Positions 54,310 to 64,000 of a stretch of 64,000 nucleotides of DNA are shown one piece after another. The position numbers and the translations under genes were made by a program. The notes under the pieces were generated by a model that made no database searches, was not told the DNA's origin, and saw nothing but the letters and a program-made list of their open reading frames with translations. The stretch comes from Penelope pileata (taxonomy: Eukaryota > Chordata > Aves > Galliformes > Cracidae), in assembly GCA_013396635.1 (NCBI GenBank), contig WBMW01003254.1:127835-191834 (forward strand). Reading direction: 5' to 3'. Position 1 is the first letter of the stretch. Every line of letters begins with the position of its first letter.

Positions 54310-57079
54310 CTGAAACAAAAGAAAAAAACAGTGTTTTCAGAGAGACATCCGAGTGCTGTTTTTCAGAAGGTTACAGGATTTGCAATCTTTTTCATTATAC
54401 AGCTAATGAGCATACTAGGGAAGGAGTCTTTGATTGCCACCCAAACCCTTAACCCAATCCAAATGAGACCCCTAAGAAAAAAAAAAAGGATTTTTTTTTT
54501 CCAATTTTCTAAGAACTACCATAAACTTCACACGAAGGAGCTATCACTACTTTTTGGTCCCTGAAATGAGTAACTGTGCATCTGATACCCTTGAGGACTA
54601 CAGGGCTGCAGCAGGTCCTGGATTTCAAGCTGCACAGCCAACAGCTGATTCCTGCAGCCCAGCACCTGGAGCGTGCTCACGTCCCCAGATGGGCAGTAGG
54701 GTTGTAGCACAGCAAAGGGCTTTCTAAAACACAGCAACAAATAAACAGTAGGAGTGATACCAGCATAAAAATCTCACCTGAACATCAACTGAAAAAAAAA
54801 CAAAGCCCACCCACACAACACATTAAAGCTTGTGCATTACAAGTAGACACCGCACTGCCAGGCACAGATGTTTGTTGACATTACTTTGGGAGTTTTCTCA
54901 GGAGCAACAGAACCAGGAATGCAGGTAGCAAGTCACTCCCAGCACGTGCCCCAAAGGCCTGCATAGCTGCATGTGTATGCATCGTGCTACAAAAGTCCTA
55001 TTTTGGAAAGCTGCAGGTGTTCCTATGCACCTTTTTGTAACCATTGTGGGAAGCCCAGAGTCCCTCTGCAGAGTTTAGGTGATATTTAGACATTTGTTTC
55101 TTGAAGTGGTTTTGAGCTTTTAATTAGGAGCCCGGGATCTGGGGCTTTTCAGCACTGGAAGGGTACAGGGCAGCTCTCTCAAATTCCCTCCCCTTCTGCT
55201 GCAGAGCTGGAACTTCTATAGAGTTACCATGGGAAGTGCTACAGCAAAGGGCAGGGACAGGCAACAGAAAGCAGAGGATTGGGGCAGCAGAGGGAGGGGA
55301 AGAAAATAAATGCCAAGGGACAGATGACAGCTGTGACTGGGGATTATTTCTATTTCTTCAAGTCATTGAAGGACGTGCTGTAAGTTAGAATATTTTTCCC
55401 ATCAGCATCACAGCTTTCACGTATACACAAGGAAGGAGATTTCCCAGTCCATACAGTCAGGACCCTGTAGAAGTTCTCCTTCCGGACAGCCCTCTACACA
55501 CCTGGATAAAACCTCATGACTGGGAGGGGCAGAAATAAAGGCAAACATCTCTTATGTCTGTTACAAAGGTGAAGGTATGAAGGAACACTTCCTATTTTAC
55601 CAGGAAAAAGCTTTCATTTTCAGAACGGAATAAAACAACTCCATTTATCTAGAGGTCACACAAGAAAAAAACACGCCAGTTGCCATATCAAAAAGGCAAA
55701 GCTGCCAATACGAGTTGGGATATGTGGGTTTCAACACAGAGTGGCCCAGAAGCCAATTTCCATTGGTTCCATCCCAACGCAATGATGCTGCACCCACACC
55801 CTGACACCACGAGCTGTGCCAACAGCCCTGGGCTGGGCTCCTTCCAGTCCCTGCCCTGCACAGCCCCAAGCCAGCTGCAACCAGCAGCACCGGTACGCAG
55901 GGAACCAACCTGAAATATCAGGCCAATAACCGCACCGGTAAGCCTTGGCCTAGAAAGCAGGGAAGTGATTCAACTGCTCCTGACTCTCTGTGCACATGTA
56001 AAGAAGAAAAGACATGCAGGAGGAGGGCTCTCCTGTCTTTTTATTTCTTATCTGCAAAGTACAAAAATAGCCCAAGACATTCAGCTCATCCATAAACATC
56101 CCCTATAAATTTTCACCTTTCACTACACGCAGAATTATCACAGTATAAACCCCCGGGGCTGATCTAGCTCTCCCAGTAAACTGTGTTCCTGTATAGAAAG
56201 AATTTGGTTTATCAACGTAAGCACATTATACCGGAAAAGTGAATTCACGCTTCTCCTGGCACATAACCTTTTTCTATAGAGAAGTTCCATTCCTCACTGA
56301 TGGCTCCGCACGCTCAGTGCTAGCTGAGCACACGTAGAACCCCCTCGTCCTCTGAAGCCTTCATGAAAACGCCCCTATAAATGACAAAACCTGCTTATTT
56401 AACAGATTCCTTTGTCTTGAGTTAAAGTGAAAAATAAATAAATGTCACAACGCACATCTATAGCCACAGTTCCAGCCTCATGCTGCCAGAAGGGGCCTTC
56501 CAGGGCTCGGCTCGTGGCTTTATCCAGCAGCAACGAAGCTGGAAAAAGTTCCACATTGACTGCAGCTAAACTGCTCGTGTTGGAACGCTCACCAAGCTCA
56601 CAATTCTCTCCCATACGCTTTGTCTGGGTGGACAAGCTCCTAGATCTCATGCGGGTCTTGCAAAGATATGTTCAAATGTTTCTTCAAAGCACAAAAAGGG
56701 GATGGAAAATGGAGGAGCAAAGGAGGTAAAAGTAGACAGAGCTCCATTCAACACTTAGAGCTCTAAGATTTAACAAGGATAGCCTCCAGCCAGTGCCTGC
56801 CATCCAGCCTGCACTCATGCAGTTGTTTATGACGCTGACTTTCAGCAGGGAGAGGCAAGGTGAGCAGGAACCCCACCAGAAGCAGAGGTGCTGCTGCAGA
56901 CAGCACCAGCCACTGCCCACCGCCATGCCGAGCAGAGAGCAGCTCTACCCTGCTCCTTCTGCAAGCCCGTGGGGAGAACTCTTCCTGCAGGTCGGGATGG
57001 CCGGGCTGCAGCTCCCAACGGCCCCGTGAGCCTTCCTCCCCACTCGGCCAGCCCAGCACATCTCGGCCTGAAGCTCCCC

Positions 57080-57222
57080 ATCACAGAATCACAGAACATC
57101 CCGAGTCGGAAGGGACCCACAGGGATCACTGAGCCTAACCCCCAGCTCCACACAGCACCACCCAAAATCCAAACCTGAGAGCGTTGTCCAAACGCTCCCT
57201 GAGCTCCGGCAGCGCAGGGCCA
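57080..57222 (-). mobile_element. CR1 LINE 3'-end fragment
   Basis: Read on the minus strand, this ends with the CR1 signature: GCGTTTGGACAACGCTCTCA, then GGATTTTGGGTGGTGCTGTG, GGTCCCTTCCGACTCGGGA and TTCTGTGATTCTGTGA. Those final bases are the CR1 octamer-type 3' tail. The fragment is 5'-truncated, as is usual for CR1. Confidence 0.9.
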
Positions 57223-57301
57223 TGCCCATGGCCCTATTCTCATTCCCACTCATTCTCATTCCCCCTTCTCCCTCACTCCTCCTTGCTGAGGGAGCACATG
57301 G

Positions 57302-57395
57302 GCCCAGGTCTCAGTGTGTTGCCCGTGGACCCAGGCCTTAAAGCACTGCCCGTGGGCCCAGGCCTCAACGTGCTGCCTGTGGGCCCAGGCCACGC
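57302..57395 (+). repeat. 27-bp tandem repeat, 3.4 units
   Basis: Units at 57302, 57329 and 57356 share the core CCCAGG...TGCCCGTGG. A partial fourth unit starts at 57383. The 27-bp period keeps one frame open and encodes a nine-residue repeat of PGLxxLPVG type. It lies in an intron on the opposite strand, with no evidence of expression. Confidence 0.8.
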
Positions 57396-57559
57396 TCCAT
57401 GAGGACCTCCCAGCCCAAGAGGCCTTTGGGATCTACGGGGCCGCAGGAATGGGAGCGACTTCACGAGGAGAGACCTCATCTCCTCAGCGTGCTCTGTGCT
57501 CTCAGGAAGAAGCTGTGGTCTATGGGAACTGAGCATGCCCGAAGCTGCTCCTAACAAGT

Positions 57560-57591
<32 letters not shown>

Positions 57592-57592
57592 G
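57560..57592 (+). repeat. (TAAA)n microsatellite
   Basis: Eight consecutive TAAA units. The overlapping AATAAA strings are a by-product of the repeat, not evidence of a transcript end. Confidence 0.95.
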
Positions 57593-60500
57593 CACGCATT
57601 TGTTATTATAGCAAATCCTGTCTGGCTGAAATTTACAATGAAGGGTTCTTATTTTCAACCTAAACCTTCAATCTAAAAGTGAAACGTGAGCTCGCAGAGA
57701 AAACTCAAGTTTTTGTCAAGGCATTTCATGGGAAAAATAATGGAAAGAAAGCAGACGCTTTTTCAAAAGTCGCTTATAAGAATTCAGTTTCATATGGGCA
57801 GCAATGGAGGAAGACCTCAGGCAGCACACGGAGCAGCTCCAGGCCCAGGGACAGATTCCTCCATCCACGTCACCACAGCTCGAACCAAAGGAGCCCGATG
57901 TTGGGAGCCAGACACATATGATTCAGTAACCCAGAATTGCACCCCAGACTCCATGGTGCATGTCCAGAGCACTGCCTATCTCCCACTGCAACAACTCCTA
58001 CTCTGAACGAATCCCTCACCTAAAGGAACAGATTTAACACTGCACATTTCTTCCTCAAACACACAGAACATGTTCACTCACACCAGGCAGCTGGCATGGC
58101 CTGAAGCAAGGAACAACATCCCAGTGCCCTTCCAAATTCCTATCTTTCTATATTTAGGTCCTTCATATGAAACTGGAGCCCGGGGGTGAGCGCTTTTCCT
58201 GAACTCCATTTTCCCCACACGTGACGTGGGAGCCTTGTGAGATCTGCTCAGCCTGCAGAAAGGCAGCAAACAGCCCAAACCAAGAGAACAAATGCTTCGA
58301 AATCCTGGGTGTGCTCTCAGGGGACGGAAAAAAAAAGGTTTATGCACTTTCTATCAGCAGATCTCAAAGCACCACACAAAGGACTTGACGATTCCTTATC
58401 TCCTTATTACAAACAGGAACACAGGGTTGACTGCCCAGACTAAACTGTCACAACTAAAGGCAATTCTCACCTCCGCAGAGCCAGCCTGGCTGGACTCACC
58501 AGACCACACTTCCTCCCCAGAAGCAGGCCAGGTGACCACTGTGCTCTGCAGAGGGCTGCAGGCAAGCTGTGGTCAAGCATTTGCAAGGCAGGAGGAGGAG
58601 ATCTCCTCTCAGCTTTTTGCTGTCCACCAGCATACCATTCAGAATCTGAACAACTCAGAAAAAAAGTCCTACCTGACACAAGCTGGTTAAAAATACATCA
58701 GCAGCAACACTGGGGTACTTTTTAAGGATTGCCTTTAGATACAGTTCTACACTTCAACCACGCAACGCTGGCTCCCAAGAACGAAGCACTGGCTCCACTC
58801 AGTTACAGCAGGAGCCATTCTGATCGCCAAATTCGGATCTGCAAGTGACTGTGATCTTCTCCAACTCGGTCCCTGTGGCCCCAGATTGAAGGCACAGCCT
58901 GGCTGCCTGCAGCAGCCCTCTCTGCAGGCAGCGGTCCATAAATCCGAAGGAGAGGATGCTACAGCTGGGGACAAGATGGTTAGCAGAGATCAAAAAGATG
59001 GATTAGGAAAAGCCAATCAATCTTGCAGAAGACTAGCAGGACAAGTGCCTCTTTAATGTCCCTTAGGTTTCCTCCATCTGCGGAGATGAGAAGCGTTTCT
59101 CCAGACACCAGGCAGGCAGGGTGAGCCGCTGCAGCTTCCCAGCATCCAGCTCTGCACATGGACACCATCCCAAACACCATCCCAAAAGTGCCTCCAGCGG
59201 GTCAGCACTCTGTGTTCCCCCTGCCCCAGGGCTCACCTTAATTTCCCCCCTGCCAACAAAGAGTCACCAGCACAGCTTCCACGTCCACAGTGTGCCCATC
59301 CCCAGCATCCTACATGCAGTGGTTGACAAAGGTCTATGAAAAGCCAAACCCAAAGCACTTCCAGCTGCTACCAAAGGCAAGGTCTGCAATCCGTGCCTGA
59401 AATCCCTTCGAGTTTTTAGGTCTTGCCTCACACTCTAATGTTGGTTACACTTAAAGTAAGGAAAAGGGAAAACCCGTTCCATGTGCTGTTTTGCACTGTA
59501 TGGTTACACGTTTTTCGTAATATCAGATTTTATCCCAAAGCAAGACAGTTTCCACACCAACAGCTCAAGTACAAATCTTCTTTCCAAGGGAGGTGAGGAC
59601 CAAAAGTCTTCCCCGAAGCGTCCAGTTACTGCTGTTCCCTGACACGAATGGCAGTTTCTCTGTATATTAATATATATTTCATATACAAAAGACATCTCCT
59701 GCTGCACAGGGGCTGTGTCCATTCTCCCAGCACCAGAGAAGCAGCAAGGGAAGCGAGCACGACCAGGACAGCAGTCTGACACCCACCTCCCCCACAGGAC
59801 ACGTCTGATGCAGCTTCAGCAGTTGGTGACTTCACTGTGTCACAAAAAAATAAAACCACCACAGAAAACACAGAGTGCATTATGGCCTCGTAAAAGGCTT
59901 CTTAGGGACTTTAAAATAAGAAAAAAAACATGTTTGGCCCAAGATCCAATATATACTAAAACTATCAAGTTAACAAATGAAGGGATTAGATGAGAAAACC
60001 CAATCTGGGCAGTCCCTACACACCACCAGCCCTGGTGAAATGGGGTTTGCAGACGAGACAGCTGCAGGTCTGGCTGCCACCAGGCACTCCCAGTCTCCCT
60101 GCAGCCACCTAAACCACAATAAAACCGTTTTGCCTTTCCACACAGCAATTACAACTGTTGCTACGGACACCGCACAAATGCGAGAGGGAACGGTTCCCAT
60201 GATAGCACGGAGGAGGGGCTGTCTCAATACATTAACATGCAGCCACCCTGCACAAGTGTCTGTGGTGACATCCACCTGGGACAGCCACCGCAGGACGACC
60301 CGCTGGCATCAGGCTGCACCAAGCAGACATCACTACGAGCAGATCTGTGCTGAAAGATGACTTATTAGCTACAAATGCTAAGATGTTATCGTGGAATATA
60401 TAGGGGAAATGCAACTATTTTGGGAAAGCAGCACCTTGCAGTGGCAGCAGTGTAACTACTGCCCTCTCAGCAGCTGTAGGTGACTGCAAACTGTCCCCAC

Positions 60501-62947
60501 CGCAGGAGGAGGGACACGTGGATGCCTTGGCTCTTCCTGCAGCAGCAATGCCATGTGCACGCACGCAGGAATCCGCATGGACAGGGCCATGGATGGGGTA
60601 CAAGAGCTGCTGCAGCTCATCAAAGCACTGATGTGAGACCTCCATGCAACCACGGTGTGTGCTCATGGAAAACAACGCTCCCACCCCGCGGTAACCGGAG
60701 AGGTGGGGGAGCGGGATGGCGAGCAGCCAGCGCGTCCTCGCTGCCAGGAACTCCGACCTGCACGTAAAGCCCAGCCACAGCTCCTGCTGGGAGGAACAAA
60801 CAGCCCCGTCCCAGAGCTGCATTAACCTGAACGCTTCCAGTTGATATAGACTGAAAATAACTTTGTTTTGTCTTTAAAAACTACAGCTTCTCTATGTTTT
60901 TGCCATCAGTCACCTTTAATTCAGACCACACACTGCACAGAAGCCACAGGTAAGGGCTCGAGGCATTGGGACCACTCCTGCATCACCCTTCTCCAGCATC
61001 CCTCCTGCTGGGCCCACCACCAAGGACACTGAGACCTGCTGGTGGCAAGGGCCAGCTCACTCCTGGGGTGAGCAAGAAGGAAGAGCAGGAAAGCTGCCAC
61101 CACCTGTCTGCAGCCCACCAACTTCCCACCTCCATGGCGGACGCAGGCAAGGCTGGAAACTCATGGCACAGCCTCGCTGCTGGGTCAGAACGCTGCTGTT
61201 GGCACAGCTGAGCCCCATCTCCAGCGAGGAGGAATGGCCAGCCCAAGGGATGCGTCCTGGTAGGACCACGATGCCTCCCACAACCCCATCTTGGGAAGAT
61301 TCCTCCATCCTGGACAGCTCGGGAATTCCACTCCCACCTGCCCAACGTCAATACAACACAAGTTAGCACTAAAACCCTGCGTCTTTCTGGAGCTCACCGA
61401 GTTCCTAAAGATGTTTTGTGAGGCACAACAGAAGAACACAAACAGCGATGGATTTTCCCCGGCCGTCGCGTTGCGGAGCAGTGACACAAGCTACGCCCAC
61501 AGCTCGAAGCACACACGTGAATTTCCAAGTGCCAACCATCCTTAAAGGCTTCCACTTCCAAGACTTGCACATCGTTGAGACCTCACAATATTCCAATGTT
61601 TTCTCCATATGTCCCAAATTTCTGCTTCTTCTCATGAGGAGGAAACGAGGCAAAACAGAGGCATCACCCGCAACGCCACAGTGAGCCAGCTGCGGCCAAA
61701 GGGGAAGGAGAAAGCGGTTCTAAAAGCCCAAATTTTTCAGAATTTTAGAAGTATCTATTAATGTTGCTGAGCTCCCATGAGTAAATGACCAAGGAACGTC
61801 CAAAACTCATGAAACTGCCCTTCGTGCTACGCAAAGTATCAGAAAGTTCTTCAATCACAGTACTAAAGCCCTTAAAATTTGTATTTATTTTACACAAAGA
61901 AACTTACTCTGTATTTTCTACAGGTTTCCTTGTTTGTTTGATTTAAATCAAGCCTTCCAATGCATCACTCAGCCATCCTCAGTGCTTCCTCCGATTTTTC
62001 ATCCAGCACCAAGCAAACCTTTTGGTGAAGGCTTTTAGGAAACTCTCATTCACTCAGGAGATAAACAGAAACGTTTCCGTTATTCATAGATCCGTTCCTA
62101 TCTACGAAGCCATCGTTTCCTGCTGTAAAATACACTCACCTTCTTCCTATGCTCTAAAAATAGTAGCTACTCTATTTAGTATCTACAGAAGCGTGCAGCG
62201 AGTATCATCCTATATTTGGTTTTACTTCTCATTCCTCTTCAGAGGAAGTTTTATCTTTAATTATCACGATGATACATTACGTTCCTAACACGCTCAGATA
62301 CCTAGTATGAACTTCTGTGTATCCTTCTGTTAGAAGGAGAAAGAAAAATTAAGCTGAAGTATTTTAAATATGTGCAGATTCTTCACGATCATCAATCTGG
62401 GATAATACATTGGGAAAGGAAAAACCCTCCTGCTCCTCGTCTCCATCGTTACAGCGAACAGCTTTAATCAGACAGTCAGAGGTTAACTCAAAGCAGCAAG
62501 AAAAAGAAGAGAGGCAACGTGGAGGAGCTAAAAAGAAAGAAGGAAGAGTACAAAAGTAGACATATGGATGTCTGGGGAGAAGGGTGATTAAATTTCCCAT
62601 AAATCTTGCATACCAAGAGGTAAGATATTTTGCCTGAACTCTCGGGGGAAACACAAGTCACTCACATCGCTGAGACTTGAAAGGATAATCATCCCCACAT
62701 ACATTTAGGCTGCCATGAAGGACAAGAGCTGGAGCTGCATGTGCTGGCGTGAATTTCCCTCAGCACACTGAAACCTTTCGGGGCTGTGTCCGGGCACAAC
62801 TGATGGGTGCACTTCAGGCAGATAAATTCGAATTACTGGGGCTGGAGCCCTGGCCAGGACAGGGACATGAATCCTCATTCATCTGCTGAAAAGAACACAA
62901 GCCTTAACAGCTACTCTGTCTCTCCAGTTACCCGCTAGGTAGAGTCA

Positions 62948-63180
62948 TGAAATAACAGAATGGCTTGGGTGGGAAGGGTCCTTAAAGATCACAGAACCAT
63001 GGAATGAATTGGTTGGAAGGGTCCTTAAAGACTGCAGAATCACGGAATTACAGAACAGTTGGGTAGGAAGAGACCTCAAGGATCACAGAACCATGGAATC
63101 ACAGAATCATTGGGTTGGAAGGGTCCTTAAAGATCACAGAACAATCAAATCATGGAATGGTTGGGTTGGAAGGGACTCCA
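62948..63180 (+). repeat. Amplified CR1 3'-terminal segment, about five units
   Basis: GGTTGGAAGGGTCCTTAAAG and close variants recur about every 45-60 bases, with AGATCACAGAACCATGGAAT spacers. A single CR1 end has one such block, so local duplication has occurred. Confidence 0.8.
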
Positions 63181-63378
63181 CAGCCCCCCCTCTGCCGTGG
63201 GCTGGGTGCCCCCCAGCCCAGCTGCCCAGTGCCCATCCATGGCTGTGGGCACCTCCAGGGATGGGGCATCTGCCCAGCTCTGTAGCCCTCCGAGTAAAGA
63301 ATTTCATCCAAACATCTGACCTAAATCTGTCCTCTTGTAGATTAAAATCGTTCCTTCATTCCTCCTTGTCCCATCACT

Positions 63379-63517
63379 GTCCCTGGAGGTGTTCAAGAAA
63401 TGGGAGACGTGGCACTTGGGGAGATGGCTCAGGGGCATGGTGGGGACGGGTTGGGGTTGGACTGGGTGATCTTAGAGGTCTTTTCCAACCCCAACGATCC
63501 TGTGATTCCATGATTCT
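63379..63517 (+). mobile_element. CR1 LINE 3' fragment, sense, nested in the antisense CR1
   Basis: Begins GTCCCTGGAGGTGTTCAAGA and continues GGCATGGTGGGGACGGGTTG and TGATCTTAGAGGTCTTTTCC. It ends in the octamer tail TGTGATTCCATGATTCT. ATCACT occurs immediately before it (63373-63378) and after it (63518-63523), consistent with a 6-bp target-site duplication. Confidence 0.88.
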
Positions 63518-64000
63518 ATCACTCTTCGCCATGTAAAGTCGCTCTCCTCCTGTTTATGAGTTCCCTTTAAGCACTGGAAGGCCGCAAAGAGGTCTCAGTT
63601 ATATGAGAAACAGAGTAACGTGGTATTACGATGCCATACAAAAGAACTATTTTTAGCCTGCATATAGACACGCTCCAAAAAAAGACGCGCGCTCGCCCAG
63701 CTCGCGGTTAACGCCGCATCCAGCGGGTCGGAGCCCGGAACAAAAACCAATGTCAGAGCTGAACAAGGAGCGATTGTCCCTCCTGGCAGCACCCAGCTCG
63801 AGGCAGGGTGCCCAGCAGCACGGTGCCATGCGGCACTCGGAGCACGGCCCCGCAGCCGCTGCTCCTGGCACGGATGCACCCGAAACCCCCGCGGCTGCAC
63901 CAGCTCTGTCGTTCCCTTCTGCTCATTGCAGCTGAGAAACCCCAGCGCGTCTGCAAGGACGGAGGCGGTGATTTGCCAGCTCCCTCCCGCCACTCCGAGT

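Larger units (their letters stand above)
62948..63597 (-). mobile_element. CR1 LINE, antisense, interrupted by another CR1
   Basis: From right to left on the minus strand: GAGACCTCTTTGCGGCCTTC and CAGTGCTTAAAGGGAACTCA (to about 63525), then after an interruption AGTGATGGGACAAGGAGGAA, GAATTTTAATCTACAAGAGG-type CR1 interior, and the terminal GGTTGGAAGGGTCC segment. That terminal segment is present as about five imperfect copies (62948-63180). The two parts flank the sense CR1 at 63379-63517. Confidence 0.85.
54310..64000 (-). other. DOT1L: DOT1L intron 1 (partial)
   Basis: At least 9.7 kb of intron lies right of exon 2; exon 1 was searched for and not found. Contents: CR1 remnant 57080-57222, a 27-bp three-unit repeat 57302-57395, (TAAA)n 57560-57592, nested CR1 elements 62948-63597, and CpG-rich sequence from about 63680. 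The rest has no recognised gene. Confidence 0.85.

Noticed and set aside
57560..57592. Multiple AATAAA strings as poly(A) signals
   Set aside because: Produced by the (TAAA)n microsatellite, with no exon upstream on that strand.
63009..63536. Plus-strand frame of 175 codons with a repeated motif
   Set aside because: It lies wholly within CR1 sequence and its amplified terminus, and is read antisense to the host CR1.
54310..64000. DOT1L exon 1 (start MGEKLELRLK)
   Set aside because: Searched on the minus strand for the start and the YPWPLPVY end. No match was seen, so it is taken to lie outside the window.

Overview
The window is vertebrate, almost certainly avian, genomic DNA. It is dominated by one spliced gene on the minus strand: DOT1L, the histone H3 lysine-79 methyltransferase. 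Twenty-seven coding exons (exons 2 to 28, counting by the human gene) could be placed with GT/AG borders and consistent phases. They cover 54309 down to 9853. They total 5139 coding bases (1712 codons plus stop). Adding the 27-codon first exon expected from the human gene gives about 1739 residues, the length I recall for the long human isoform. With that offset the catalytic residues fall at the familiar human numbers (G163, E186, N241, Y312). Exon 1 and the promoter were not found and should lie beyond position 64000. The bird assignment rests on CR1 LINE fragments, the low density of other repeats and the near-mammalian protein. Chicken or another galliform is my best guess, not a demonstration.

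Layout from left to right. 1-1470: tail of an unidentified plus-strand gene, ending in a candidate terminal exon with AATAAA at 1447. 1471-6290: no recognisable gene, with a GC-rich stop-poor island near 3190-3560 and possible distal minus-strand poly(A) signals at 1741 and 2138. 6290-9852: probable DOT1L 3' UTR, with minus-strand AATAAA at 6312-6317. 9853-20137: exons 28 to 19, encoding the disordered C-terminal half, the AF9/ENL-binding motifs and part of the coiled coil. 20753-28157: exons 18 to 12, encoding the rest of the coiled coil, the lysine-rich nucleosome-binding segment and the end of the catalytic fold. 28953-54309: exons 11 to 2, encoding the catalytic domain, separated by larger introns. 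54310-64000: part of intron 1.

Non-coding structure of note: a 14-copy, 13-bp minisatellite of mostly alternating purine-pyrimidine sequence in intron 8; a 46-base assembly gap in intron 7; several CR1 remnants; and a nested CR1 in intron 1, where a sense copy sits inside an antisense copy between matching ATCACT target-site duplications. The most interesting possible new element is a 63-nt, phase-symmetric, open candidate cassette exon in intron 27 (10639-10701). If used, it would insert 21 residues into the DOT1L C-terminus.
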